64,000 bases of DNA. Source: Bacillus massiliigorillae. GTDB lineage: Bacteria; Bacillota; Bacilli; Bacillales; DSM-1321. Positions 8,580-18,011 of the stretch are shown here, in pieces (the stretch's first letter is position 1; every line of letters starts with the position of its first letter). The notes below the pieces were generated by a model that searched no databases, was not told the origin of the DNA, and saw only the letters and a list, made by a program, of their open reading frames with translations. The stretch spans positions 188,823-252,822 of the forward strand of contig NZ_HG428742.1 in NCBI RefSeq assembly GCF_000380245.2, read 5' to 3'. The position numbers were made by a program, and so were the translations under genes.

Positions 8580-8660
8580 TCGTTCAACATTTCACAAGTT
8601 TTTCCAAATAAGAAATATTATGTTTCTATTTAATAATTTTTCAATATAGTAATATTTCTT
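8580..8660 (-). promoter_or_regulatory. Operator candidates upstream of the alcohol dehydrogenase
   Basis: Two signals lie in the leader. First, 8580-8597 carries a half-perfect Rex-type site: the TTCACAA arm at 8591-8597 is intact and the other arm is degenerate. Second, AAGAAATATTA at 8610-8620 is an exact inverted copy of TAATATTTCTT at 8650-8660. Rex would fit a fermentative dehydrogenase; the second repeat has no recognised owner. Confidence 0.35.
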
Positions 8661-8754
8661 ACAAATGAATTATACCCTTTTCAATTGCTATTCCTTCACA
8701 GACTTCTTGAACTTTCTTGTAACGTTTTTTCTCGTATCTTTAGTACCGGGTAAT

Positions 8755-8792
8755 AAAAAAAGACATCTCACAATTTGTAAGATGTCTTTTTT
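8755..8792 (-). terminator. Terminator of the M23 hydrolase gene
   Basis: AGACATCT and AGATGTCT form a stem with a U tract on the minus strand, starting directly after the gene's stop codon. Confidence 0.8.
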
Positions 8793-8794
8793 TA

Positions 8795-10117
8795 TTATAG
8801 AGGAACGATTCCAACTGGGTTAATCGCACCGCTCTTAGAAGGTGTCCAGCTACCTTTGTGTAATTCAAAGTGTAGATGTTGTCCTTTGGATTCGCCTGTG
8901 TTCCCCATAATACCGATTTGTTGACCTTTGCTAACTGTTGCTCCCGTACTTACCATACGACTTTCCATATGTGCATAAACTGTTGTATAGATTTGACCAT
9001 TAATAGAGTGTGTAATAAACACTGCATTACCATATGATGAAGAATAGTATGAACGCGCTACAATTCCATCTGCTGCTGCTAAGATTGGCACATCAGCTGA
9101 ATTCGCAATATCCACACCATAGTGGAATGCACCCCAACGTCCACCAAATCCTGACGTTAGTGTACCGACAGCTGGTCTTGTAAAGGCACCGCCTGAAATG
9201 GCTGGTCTTTCATTGCTGACATTTCCACCTGATGAACTGCCACCAGAATTACTACTAGAACTACTACCAGAGCCACCACTTGAAGCATTATTTAATGCCG
9301 CTTGTTGAGCTGCTTTTTTACGTGCTTCTTCTAATTCTTTCTGGCGTTGCTTCTCTAAAGCGATTGCTTTACTAATTGTCGCTTGCTGAGCTGCTAGCAT
9401 TTCATCTTCTTCTTCTAAGCTCATCTTATATGTATGAGTGTCTTTTTCTTCTTTTTCTAACTGAGCCATTAACTTATCTTTTTCTACTTTTTGCGTTGAT
9501 AGTTTAGCTTTCATAGATTCTAAATCTTTTTTCATAGATTCTAAAGAAGCTAATTTATTTTCTACTTGTTGTTGTGTCTCTTCAAGTTGCTTTTTATCAG
9601 CTTCATGTTGATTTACTAGAGCTTCATCAGCCTGCATAATTTCAGAAACAGCTGACACACGATCAATTAAATCACCAAAGCTTGATGCGCCAAAGATTAC
9701 TTCTAAATAATTCGTTTTACCACCATTCTCTTGGTAAGTTAGCGCGCGTTGTTTTAAGATATCATTACGTTTCGCAATACGTTCTTTTAGAACAACAATC
9801 TCTGCTTTCAGCTTTTCTATTTCAGCTTTTGTAGTTGTAATTTGCTCATTTTTTTCACGAATTTTAGTATTCGTCTCACCGATAGCTAAATCAATTCGCT
9901 TCATTTCAGCACGCGTTTTATCTTGTTGATCTTGCAATTGCTTAATTTTATCATTCGCTGTATTTACTTTTGATTCTAAACCTGAGCGTTGATCTTGAAT
10001 TTGACTCTTTTTATTTTCTAAACTATTAATTGATTCCGCGTATGCAGCAGGAGCAGCAAGAATACTACTAAGTCCTATTACAGCGGCTGCATTTAATACG
10101 AATAATTTGCTTTTCAA
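8795..10117 (-). CDS. Secreted M23 peptidoglycan hydrolase with coiled coil, EnvC-like
   Basis: A secreted protein of 440 residues: signal peptide ending in PAAYAES, a long coiled coil (about 30-270), a Gly/Ser linker and a C-terminal LytM/M23 domain. The zinc ligands are H332 and D336 in FHYGVDIA and H416 in GQHLHFEL; H383 in VYAHMES and H414 complete the active site. It follows ftsE-ftsX on the same strand. The plan equals EnvC/PcsB proteins that FtsEX switches on at the cell wall. I prefer a TTG start at 10117, with AGGGTG at a normal spacing; a GTG at 10129 is four codons longer but sits against that site. Confidence 0.85.
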   Translation of the reverse strand: MKSKLFVLNAAAVIGLSSILAAPAAYAESINSLENKKSQIQDQRSGLESKVNTANDKIKQLQDQQDKTRAEMKRIDLAIGETNTKIREKNEQITTTKAEIEKLKAEIVVLKERIAKRNDILKQRALTYQENGGKTNYLEVIFGASSFGDLIDRVSAVSEIMQADEALVNQHEADKKQLEETQQQVENKLASLESMKKDLESMKAKLSTQKVEKDKLMAQLEKEEKDTHTYKMSLEEEDEMLAAQQATISKAIALEKQRQKELEEARKKAAQQAALNNASSGGSGSSSSSNSGGSSSGGNVSNERPAISGGAFTRPAVGTLTSGFGGRWGAFHYGVDIANSADVPILAAADGIVARSYYSSSYGNAVFITHSINGQIYTTVYAHMESRMVSTGATVSKGQQIGIMGNTGESKGQHLHFELHKGSWTPSKSGAINPVGIVPL

Positions 10118-10169
10118 TATTCTCGTCACCCTTATCTTTCTATTTCTATTCTACTAATTAAGCTAATAA

Positions 10170-10196
10170 GATGCGGACCTATAGTAGGCCCGCATC
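10170..10196 (-). terminator. Hairpin between ftsX and the M23 gene
   Basis: GATGCGG-CCTA pairs with TAGG-CCGCATC around five bases, with one mismatch. The tail is only weakly T-rich on the minus strand, so it may attenuate rather than stop read-through from ftsX. Confidence 0.5.
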
Positions 10197-10201
10197 ACTG
10201 T

Positions 10202-11086
10202 TTAGATTTTTAAGAACTTACGTACAGACATCATACTTCCCCAAACACCAATTACAGCACCAATTAGAATTAACACACTAGATACTTGGTATATAAATGG
10301 ACTAAATGATAGTAATTCTACGAACTTATTACCGATACGAGGAGTCATATATTCGTACATATTATAGTAAGTTGTTGCGATTAAGATAATTGGAATAACT
10401 GCTCCTAACATACCTAGCCATAAGCCTTCTAGGAAGAATGGCCAACGAATAAAGGAGTTTGTAGCACCTACTAAACGCATAATCTCAATTTCTTTTCTAC
10501 GCGCAACAATTGTAATTTTAATTGTATTAGAGATTAAGAACATAGCTGTAAACAATAAACCAATTGTTAGTGCTAGTCCAATATTTCTTGCAATGTCAAC
10601 GAAGTCAAATAGCTTCTCTACATATTCTTTACCGTATTGAACGCTATCTACAAATTCTAATTTCGAAATCTTCTTCGCTACACTTGTAACATCTTTAGGT
10701 GTTTTTGTTTTCACCTCATACACGTTACGCAGTGGATTATCTTGTTCAAATAAACTAAAAGATTTACCTAGTGAATCTTTTAACTTATTTAATTCCTGTT
10801 CTTTACTAGAGAAGGTTACTTTATCTATTTTAGAGATATCCTTCAATTCTGTTCCTATTTTATCAATATCCGCTTGCGTTGCCGCAACATCAATATGCAC
10901 GCGAATTTCTACATCATTTTCAACATTTTTCGCGATGTTGTTTAAGTTCATCATGATAACAAAGAATACACCTACAAGAAGAAGGGTAACTGTTACAGAA
11001 CTAACTGATGCAAATGTCATCCAACCATTACGTCCAAGGCTCTTAAAGCTCTCTCTAAAGTGACGTTTAAGACTATTAATATTCAT
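10202..11086 (-). CDS. ftsX: Cell-division ABC permease FtsX
   Basis: A 294-residue FtsX: one helix near residues 25-45, an extracellular domain of about 115 residues, then three helices in the C-terminal half. The conserved RRKEIEIMRLVGAT follows the second helix. FtsX carries the FtsE signal across the membrane to a cell-wall hydrolase (CwlO in B. subtilis). The start is the ATG at 11086, which overlaps the last codons of ftsE and has GAGGTG upstream; a longer frame would run further into ftsE. Confidence 0.93.
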   Translation of the reverse strand: MNINSLKRHFRESFKSLGRNGWMTFASVSSVTVTLLLVGVFFVIMMNLNNIAKNVENDVEIRVHIDVAATQADIDKIGTELKDISKIDKVTFSSKEQELNKLKDSLGKSFSLFEQDNPLRNVYEVKTKTPKDVTSVAKKISKLEFVDSVQYGKEYVEKLFDFVDIARNIGLALTIGLLFTAMFLISNTIKITIVARRKEIEIMRLVGATNSFIRWPFFLEGLWLGMLGAVIPIILIATTYYNMYEYMTPRIGNKFVELLSFSPFIYQVSSVLILIGAVIGVWGSMMSVRKFLKI

Positions 11087-11762
11087 ATCCGTAGTCACCT
11101 CGTTGTTCATCACGTATAATCTTTCCGCTTTCAATAGCGATTACACGATGTCTTAAATTGTCTACAATCTCTTTATTATGAGTAGCCATTACTACCGTTG
11201 TTCCACGCTTGTTTACTTCCTCGAAAATATTCATGATTTCCCATGACGTTTCAGGATCTAAGTTACCTGTTGGCTCATCAGCAATAACTACTTTCGGTTT
11301 ATTAACAATCGCACGTGCGATTGAAACACGCTGTTGTTCTCCACCTGAAAGATCAGTCGATATCATTCGAGCTTTATGTTTTAAACCAACAAGATCAAGC
11401 ACTTCCATAACACGCTCTTTAATCTCTTTTGGTTCTATTTCAATTACTTCTAATGCAAAGGCAATATTCTCATAGACAGTTAGAGTTGGTAATAGTTTAA
11501 AATCTTGAAAGACTACTCCAATATTTCTTCTAAAGATCGGAACCTTTGAATTTCTTATTTTTGCTAGACTTACACCGTTCACAGTAATAGTTCCACTTGT
11601 AGGCTTTTCTTCACGATACATCATTTTAATAAATGATGATTTCCCAGCACCACTCGGACCAACTACGTAAACAAACTCACCTTTTTTTATCTTTACGCTA
11701 ATTCCATTTACGGCTATAACGCCATTCGGATAAGTTTTATTAACATCAACCATTTCTATCAT
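11076..11762 (-). CDS. ftsE: Cell-division ATPase FtsE
   Basis: A 228-residue ABC ATPase. Walker A is GPSGAGKSS, the signature is LSGGEQQR, and Walker B is VVIADEPTGNLD. It pairs with FtsX to gate peptidoglycan hydrolysis during elongation or division. Its stop lies inside the start of ftsX, which indicates translational coupling. AGGTGG precedes the ATG. Confidence 0.95.
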   Translation of the reverse strand: MIEMVDVNKTYPNGVIAVNGISVKIKKGEFVYVVGPSGAGKSSFIKMMYREEKPTSGTITVNGVSLAKIRNSKVPIFRRNIGVVFQDFKLLPTLTVYENIAFALEVIEIEPKEIKERVMEVLDLVGLKHKARMISTDLSGGEQQRVSIARAIVNKPKVVIADEPTGNLDPETSWEIMNIFEEVNKRGTTVVMATHNKEIVDNLRHRVIAIESGKIIRDEQRGDYGYEY

Positions 11763-11817
11763 AAAAAAACCACCTATATTTCGCTCAATTCATATTTCCA
11801 GAGCTTATTCAGTATAA

Positions 11818-11838
11818 AAGCCTGTTTTCGACAGGCTT
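11818..11838 (-). terminator. Hairpin in the ftsE leader (possible attenuator)
   Basis: AAGCCTGT pairs with ACAGGCTT around five bases and is followed on the minus strand by TTTTAT. It lies between the probable ftsE promoter and the ftsE start, about 55 bases before the ATG, rather than directly after the upstream gene. Confidence 0.5.
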
Positions 11839-11894
11839 CGTTCATATGATGCAATAATATACAATCTACTAAACCTATTTGACTAACATAAGCA

Positions 11895-11903
11895 ATTATA
11901 TCA
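11895..11903 (-). promoter_or_regulatory. Extended -10 promoter for ftsEX
   Basis: On the minus strand TGATATAAT gives a perfect TATAAT with the TGn extension. The -35 region 17 bases upstream is poor. Other bases in the gap 11763-12026 show no gene. Confidence 0.45.
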
Positions 11904-12026
11904 TCAAATTTTGTCATATACAGGGTAAATAATATTACATTTTCATTTCAAATTCATATGACAAATATAACGTTTTTTACATACTCCATTTAAACCAACC
12001 TATTCATTCTAACGCAAAATGTCCAT

Positions 12027-12064
12027 TAAAAAAAGCTAAACCTATAGTGTATTAGGAATAGCTT
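12027..12064 (-). terminator. cccB terminator
   Basis: AAGCTA-TT-CCTA pairs with TAGG-TT-TAGCTT on the minus strand, followed by a run of T. Confidence 0.7.
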
Positions 12065-12081
12065 ATTTCTTTTCTTGAATT

Positions 12082-12423
12082 TTATTTTTTCTCTGCTAAC
12101 CATGCTGCAACTTTTGTAGCTGAGTCTGCTGGAATGACACCAGAAGGCATAGCACCTTTTCCTTCATTAATAATCTTTTCGATATCTTCCTTCGACTTAG
12201 ATGCTCCAACCTTATCAAGCGCTGGTCCTACACCGCCTTCAAGATTACCCCCATGACATCCTGAACATTTGTTGTCATATAACTTTGCTTCTTCACCAGC
12301 ATCAGCAGTTGACGTAGTGCCTGCTTCTCCCTTTTCAGCTGGTTTTTCTTCCGCTTTATCTCCCCCACACGCTGCTAGAACAAGAGAAGTACCCAAAAAC
12401 AAAGCAAGTAGCTTTTTGTTCAC
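12082..12423 (-). CDS. cccB: Cytochrome c-551 lipoprotein CccB
   Basis: A 113-residue membrane-anchored small c-type cytochrome. The lipobox LVLAAC places the lipid-modified cysteine at C19. A low-complexity linker follows, and then the haem site C53-SG-C56-H57, with M92 in GAMPSG as the likely sixth ligand. It carries electrons on the outer face of the membrane, to a terminal oxidase. It starts at a GTG with AAGGGGGAG upstream. Its position next to yvjA, prfB and secA is as in B. subtilis. Confidence 0.93.
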   Translation of the reverse strand: MNKKLLALFLGTSLVLAACGGDKAEEKPAEKGEAGTTSTADAGEEAKLYDNKCSGCHGGNLEGGVGPALDKVGASKSKEDIEKIINEGKGAMPSGVIPADSATKVAAWLAEKK

Positions 12424-12473
12424 ACAAACTCCCCCTTAGAAAAAAGTTACAAATACACCAATATTATACCATA

Positions 12474-13319
12474 CTACGCATTATTAAAACCTTTCCCTAG
12501 TACTTCTGATGCATCTGTAACAACCACGAATGCATGTGGGTCAATGCTTTTGACTAATTGTTTCAATTTTGTGAATTGCGAGTTATTAACCACACAAAGC
12601 AATACCGGCTTATCACTATCTGTATAGCCACCTTTTCCACTAAGCTCCGTAACGCCTCGATCGATATGTTCAAAAATCGCTTTACGAATTTCCTCTTCCT
12701 TATTCGTAATAATCAACGTCATTTTCGTGTGATCAAATCCCATCTGAATAAGGTCGATGGTTTTACCAGTAGCATACAAACCAATTAACGCATATAAACC
12801 CTTCTCTATATCAAAGACCAAACAAGCCGCTAACACAATTAATCCATCAATAGCTGCCACACATTTCCCTAAACTAATATGCGTATATTTATGTAAGATC
12901 TGCGCAGCCAAATCCGTTCCACCGGTTGAAGCCTTTCCTTTAAATACAATTCCAAGGCCAAGACCAACACCCATTCCACCAAATATAGCACCAAGCAACG
13001 CATCTGACGTCCAAGGATCCCAATCATTTGTTAAAAACACCACAAACGGAAAGAAAATAGTACCTGCCAATGTTTTCACACCAAACTGTGTGCCAAGCAA
13101 AATAAAACCTGCAATAAATAGTGGTATATTCAAAGACCATTGTACGAATGCAGGCTCTAACCCAAACTTCGCATACATAATCGTACTAATTCCACTAACT
13201 CCACCCGAAGCAATCTGGTTCGGAAGTAAAAACACATTAAAGGCAATCGCCACAATTGCTGAACCTACTAATACGTAAACATACTCCATTGCCTTATTCC
13301 AAAAACTCATGTTATTCAT
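12474..13319 (-). CDS. yvjA: YitT-family membrane protein YvjA
   Basis: A 281-residue protein with five or six membrane helices (roughly residues 10-175), followed by a soluble DUF2179 domain that starts near MTLIITNKEEEI. The glycine-rich stretch GMGVGLGLGIVFKGKASTGG is typical. The role is unknown. The ATG at 13319 is chosen because GGAGG lies seven bases before it; a frame seven codons longer contains this ribosome site. It lies 50 bases upstream of cccB without a clear terminator between them, so the two may be co-transcribed. Confidence 0.85.
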   Translation of the reverse strand: MNNMSFWNKAMEYVYVLVGSAIVAIAFNVFLLPNQIASGGVSGISTIMYAKFGLEPAFVQWSLNIPLFIAGFILLGTQFGVKTLAGTIFFPFVVFLTNDWDPWTSDALLGAIFGGMGVGLGLGIVFKGKASTGGTDLAAQILHKYTHISLGKCVAAIDGLIVLAACLVFDIEKGLYALIGLYATGKTIDLIQMGFDHTKMTLIITNKEEEIRKAIFEHIDRGVTELSGKGGYTDSDKPVLLCVVNNSQFTKLKQLVKSIDPHAFVVVTDASEVLGKGFNNA

Positions 13320-13528
13320 CAAGATCCTCCACATTATCATCTTCTAAAAAGAGGCTTTTTTTATTTTTTGCCAAAAATGAGTATAGCACCACAGATAAAA
13401 ACGTGTAAATAACAGCCAGATAACGTAGTAAAGCGGTAAATCAATCAACATTATCCATTCTCTTCATTTATTATTTCCTATCCATCACTAATCATGAGAT
13501 AATTCTATTTTTTAACTTTAAAAACAAA

Positions 13529-13560
13529 AAAACTGTCAGAAATTAATCCTGACAGTTTTC
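13529..13560 (-). terminator. prfB terminator
   Basis: AAACTGTCAG pairs with CTGACAGTTT with a long U tract on the minus strand. Confidence 0.85.
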
Positions 13561-13571
13561 TTACAATTGAA

Positions 13572-14673
13572 TTATGCTAACTTCGAACGTAAATAAGCAT
13601 CAATGAATGCATTAAGATCGCCATCCATTACAGCTTGAACGTTACCTGTTTCTGTACCTGTACGATGGTCTTTTACCATTGAATATGGATGGAAGACATA
13701 AGAACGAATTTGGCTTCCCCAGCTAATATCGCTCTTCTCACCACGAATTTCATCAAGCTTCGCTTGTTGCTCTTCGATTTCACGTTGATATAATTTTGAT
13801 TTCAACATGTTCATTGCACGTTCACGGTTCTTAATTTGTGAACGCTCCGTTTGACACGTTACAACAACACCTGTTGGAATATGTGTAATACGAACGGCTG
13901 AATCCGTCGTATTAATATGCTGACCACCGGCACCTGTTGCACGATACGTATCAATCTTCAAATCTTCCGTACGAATATCAACTTCAATATTGTCATCAAA
14001 TTCAGGCATAACATCGCATGAAACAAATGACGTATGACGACGACCAGAAGCATCAAACGGTGAAATACGTACAAGACGATGAACACCTTTCTCAGCTTTC
14101 AAGTAACCATACGCATTATGACCTTTAATTAAAAGCGTCACACTCTTAATACCAGCTTCATCACCAGCTAAATAGTCAAGAGTTTCAACTTTGAAGCCTT
14201 GCTTCTCAGCCCAACGAGTATACATACGTAACAACATAGAACCCCAATCTTGAGACTCCGTACCACCTGCACCAGGGTGAAGCTCTAAGATTGCATTATT
14301 TCGATCATATTCACCACTTAACAACGCTTGAAGTTCATACTCATTCATTTGCGCAGTTAATTGATTTAACTCTTCTATTAATTCACTTTCAAGTTCTTCA
14401 TCTTGTTCTTCTTTCAATAACTCAAAAGTAAGCTCCAAATTCTCATGTGTTTCGTTCATTGAATGAAACTGCTCAACCAATTCTTTCAAACCATTTGCTT
14501 CATTGATAATACCTTGTGCCTTTTGTTGATCATTCCAGAAATCTGGATCTGTCATAATATTATCTAACTCTGCAATACGTGCCTCTTTTTCTTCTAAGTC
14601 AAAGAGACCCCCTAAAGTCCGCTAATTTCTTAGCTGTTTTTTCGAGCTCTGACCTAATTTCTGCTAATTCCAT
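13572..14673 (-). CDS. prfB: Peptide chain release factor 2 (with programmed +1 frameshift)
   Basis: RF2 of 366 residues, made from two frames. The first, 14673 to 14602, encodes 24 codons ending ADFRGSL and then meets an in-frame TGA at 14599-14601. Translation shifts +1 at CTT-TGA-C and continues from 14600 to 13572 as DLEEKEARIAEL. The internal ribosome-like site AGGGGG at 14608-14613 stands three bases before the CTT slip codon, the standard arrangement. The GAGGQ peptidyl-hydrolysis motif is in TGAGGQHINTT and the stop-recognition tripeptide SPF is in ISPFDASG. The ATG at 14673 has GAGGTG seven bases upstream. RF2 level autoregulates the shift. Confidence 0.96.
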
Positions 14674-14794
14674 GCTCATTCACCTCTAAATAATATATTC
14701 AAGAAAAGCAACAGCACTCATATGAATAGAAGCTTTCAAGTACCATCACTAAATCAATTTCTAAAATAAAATACCATACTTATTCTATTACAAA

Positions 14795-14833
14795 GGAAAA
14801 GAGGCGGCAATCATAACTGCTCATCCTCTTTCC
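14795..14833 (-). terminator. Weak hairpin between secA and prfB
   Basis: GGAAA-GAGG pairs with CCTCTTTCC, with a bulged A, across a 20-base loop. The following bases on the minus strand are only partly T-rich, so it is not a strong terminator. Confidence 0.4.
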
Positions 14834-14853
14834 ATTGTTGCTTAAATCACGAC

Positions 14854-17361
14854 TTATGCGCGCCCGCAACAGTTTTTATATTTTTTACCGCTACCGCAAG
14901 GACATGGATTGTTACGCCCTACTTCGGCTTTCTTGCGGACTGGTTTCTTCTTCACTTCTTCGCCGTCTTCTTTCGGATGAACAGCTTGACCTTTGGCTAC
15001 TTCTTGTCTTTCAAGATTATTACGAATTTCAGCTTTCATAATATACTTAGCCACTTCGTCTTCAATCGATGTAATCATTTCTTCAAACATCGCAAAACCT
15101 TCTTGCTGATATTCTCTTAACGGATCGATTTGACCATACGCACGTAAGTGAATACCTTGACGAAGTTGTTCCATCGCATCAATATGATCCATCCATTTAC
15201 TATCAACAGCACGAAGTACAATTACTTTTTCGAATTCACGCATTTGCTCAGCTTCTAAATGCGCTTTTTTCTCATCATATGATTCTTTCACTTTCGCAAG
15301 AATCAATTCAATGATTTCGTCAGCTTCTTTACCTTGTAAATCAGCTACAGTAATCACACCTTCTTGAAGAAGATTACCATTGATATAATCAATAATACCT
15401 TGTAAATGCCAGTTCATTTGATCTTCTTGACTAGTGAAAGCACCTACATGACGTTCAACAGATGAAGCAATCATACGTTCAACGATTTCACGTAAATTCT
15501 CACCATCAAGTACTTCAAAACGTTGCTTATAAATGATTTCACGTTGTTGACGTAATACATCATCATATTGAAGTAATTGTTTACGTGCATCAAAGTTATT
15601 ACCTTCAACACGTTTCTGCGCAGATTCTACCGCTTTCGTTACCATTTTACTTTGAATTGGCTGAGAATCATCCATACCTAGACGAGACATCATATTCTTC
15701 ATATTATCAGAGCCAAAACGACGCATCAGCTCATCTTCCATAGATAGATAGAATTGTGTAACCCCTGGGTCTCCTTGACGACCTGAACGTCCACGAAGCT
15801 GATTATCAATACGACGACTCTCATGTCGTTCCGTACCAATTACAGCTAGTCCACCAAGTTCTTTTACACCTTCGCCGAGCTTGATATCTGTACCACGACC
15901 AGCCATGTTTGTAGCAATCGTAACAGAACCAGGCTTACCTGCATCTAGAATAATTTCTGCTTCACGACCATGGTTTTTCGCATTCAATACATTATGAGGA
16001 ATCTTATGCTTCGTTAACAACTGCGAAATTAACTCCGAAGTTTCAATCGCAACCGTACCAACAAGAACTGGTTGTCCTGCTTCATAACGTTGCTTAATAT
16101 CTTCAACTACTGCATTGAATTTACCAGCCATAGATGCATAGATTAAATCAGCACGGTCATCACGTGTAATCTCACGGTTCGTCGGAATAACAACAACATT
16201 CATATTATAAATGTTACGGAATTCCTCTTCCTCCGTCTTCGCCGTACCCGTCATACCTGCTAGCTTCTCATACATACGGAAGTAGTTCTGGAATGTAATA
16301 GTCGCTAGCGTCATGCTTTCGTTTTGAATATCTAAGCCTTCTTTTGCTTCAATCGCTTGGTGCAAACCATCACTGTAACGACGACCTTTCATAAGACGAC
16401 CTGTAAATTGGTCAACGATTACAATTTCACCATCTTGTACAACATAGTCAACATCGTTATGCATACTAACATGCGCTTTTAACGCCTGATTAATATGATG
16501 GTTTAACGCAACATGAGAAATATCGAATAAGTTATCCAGCTTAAATGCACGCTCAGCTTTGTTAATACCTTCTTCTGTTAACTGCACACCCTTTGTCTTC
16601 TCATCATACGTATAATCCGTGTCTTTCGTTAACGTACGAACAAAAGCATTCGCTACCATATAAAGCTGCGTAGACTTTTGAGCACTACCAGAAATAATTA
16701 ATGGTGTTCTCGCTTCATCAATTAAAATCGAGTCAACCTCATCAATTACAGCGAAATGCAATGGACGTTGAACCATTTGCTCTTTATAAAGCACCATGTT
16801 ATCACGTAAATAATCGAATCCGAATTCATTATTCGTTCCATACGTAATATCACAACGATATGCTTCTTGTTTCTCTTCTCTTGAAAGACCAGTCAAATTC
16901 AAACCTACTGTTAGTCCTAGAAACTCGTATAAATGACCCATTTCAGTCGCATCACGAGACGCTAAGTATTCATTGACTGTAATAACATGAACACCTTTTC
17001 CTGTAATCGCATTTAAGTATACAGGCATAGTCGAAGTAAGGGTTTTACCTTCCCCGGTTTTCATCTCCGCGATATTACCATCATGAAGAGTCGCGCCCCC
17101 CATTAGCTGAACAGGGAATGGATACATTCCAAGTACACGCTTAGATGCTTCACGAACAACCGCAAAAGCCTCTACTAACATCGCATCTAAAGATTCACCT
17201 TTTTGGTAACGTTCTTTAAATTCTTCCGTCTTCGCTTGTAATTCAGCATCTGAAAGCTTTTCCGTAGATGCTGCTAAACCTTCTATTTGATCTGCCAACT
17301 TCTGCAGACGTTTCACTTCACGCTTATTTTGATCAAACACTTTATTTAAAATCGATAACAT
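14854..17361 (-). CDS. secA: Preprotein translocase ATPase SecA
   Basis: The housekeeping SecA of 835 residues. Walker A is MKTGEGKTLTS and the DEAD-type box is DEVDSILIDEA. The second motor half carries IATNMAGRGTDIKLGEG and GRSGRQGDPG. It ends in the zinc-binding tail CPCGSGKKYKNCC, which contacts SecB or the ribosome in other species. GAGGAGCG precedes the ATG. A second, shorter SecA is encoded at 43653. Order with prfB is conserved. Confidence 0.97.
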   Translation of the reverse strand: MLSILNKVFDQNKREVKRLQKLADQIEGLAASTEKLSDAELQAKTEEFKERYQKGESLDAMLVEAFAVVREASKRVLGMYPFPVQLMGGATLHDGNIAEMKTGEGKTLTSTMPVYLNAITGKGVHVITVNEYLASRDATEMGHLYEFLGLTVGLNLTGLSREEKQEAYRCDITYGTNNEFGFDYLRDNMVLYKEQMVQRPLHFAVIDEVDSILIDEARTPLIISGSAQKSTQLYMVANAFVRTLTKDTDYTYDEKTKGVQLTEEGINKAERAFKLDNLFDISHVALNHHINQALKAHVSMHNDVDYVVQDGEIVIVDQFTGRLMKGRRYSDGLHQAIEAKEGLDIQNESMTLATITFQNYFRMYEKLAGMTGTAKTEEEEFRNIYNMNVVVIPTNREITRDDRADLIYASMAGKFNAVVEDIKQRYEAGQPVLVGTVAIETSELISQLLTKHKIPHNVLNAKNHGREAEIILDAGKPGSVTIATNMAGRGTDIKLGEGVKELGGLAVIGTERHESRRIDNQLRGRSGRQGDPGVTQFYLSMEDELMRRFGSDNMKNMMSRLGMDDSQPIQSKMVTKAVESAQKRVEGNNFDARKQLLQYDDVLRQQREIIYKQRFEVLDGENLREIVERMIASSVERHVGAFTSQEDQMNWHLQGIIDYINGNLLQEGVITVADLQGKEADEIIELILAKVKESYDEKKAHLEAEQMREFEKVIVLRAVDSKWMDHIDAMEQLRQGIHLRAYGQIDPLREYQQEGFAMFEEMITSIEDEVAKYIMKAEIRNNLERQEVAKGQAVHPKEDGEEVKKKPVRKKAEVGRNNPCPCGSGKKYKNCCGRA

Positions 17362-17853
17362 TTCACAAACGCTCCTCTGTTTTGTGATGATGAATAATAC
17401 ACAATTTGATTAAACTATAGTCCAAAAGACTACAATATATGAACTTAAAAAAGAAATATCCATTTTTTTATATTACCACTTCTACATGTATGGTACAACA
17501 TACTGACTAGAGCGATTGCCACCTATTTAGCTCGTTCTACCTAATGCTAAAACTTTCAGTTCGAAACGAAGCTGAAAAGAAAGTTCCATACTGTTCGATG
17601 GGTTTTATTAAGGTAAAAGCAAAAATGCCCACAAATCCTATGTTCACTTCATTGTATTAATACGTGTGGTACATGCGAGGTATCTAGAGGTAAGTAATTT
17701 CATTATACTACTCTAAAATCATTTCTTATAATAACAAGCTTTCAACCATTCATTCCTGTTATACGAAATAAAGGAACATTTAGTTTCAACAAAAGTGATT
17801 ACTTTAACATCTTATCCTTTTTGCTAAAAATAGAAACAATAAAGTGAAACTTT
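17362..17853. other. Gene-free leader upstream of secA
   Basis: About 490 AT-rich bases with no supportable gene on either strand. It should contain the secA promoter, which I could not place with confidence. The hairpin block that follows at 17854 is described separately. Confidence 0.5.
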
Positions 17854-17983
17854 AATCGGTGGGGGGCATTCATCCACCATCGATTATTAGTTGAACCAAT
17901 CGGGTTCTTACTGGTGCTTGATCTCCCACTTACTCGTCTACGTATCTTTACTGCCTTGTTGAAGTGGGAGTCTTAGCACCAGT
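17854..17983 (+). other. Block of three strong hairpins, possible IS200/IS605 end or structured RNA
   Basis: Three consecutive stems are visible. First, AATC-GGTGG (17854-17862) pairs with CCACC (17874-17878) and GATT (17882-17885). Second, GAACC (17893) pairs with GGTTC (17903) around AATCG. Third, ACTGGTGCT (17910-17918) pairs with AGCACCAGT (17975-17983), and inside it CTCCCACTT (17923-17931) pairs with AAGTGGGAG (17962-17970), with a symmetric four-base internal loop and a 30-base terminal loop. It encodes no protein. I have the impression that such hairpins flank TnpB-type elements in bacilli; no tnpA or tnpB remains nearby. Confidence 0.5.
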
Positions 17984-18011
17984 TTGAACGGGATAACTTA
18001 CATTAGAAAAA

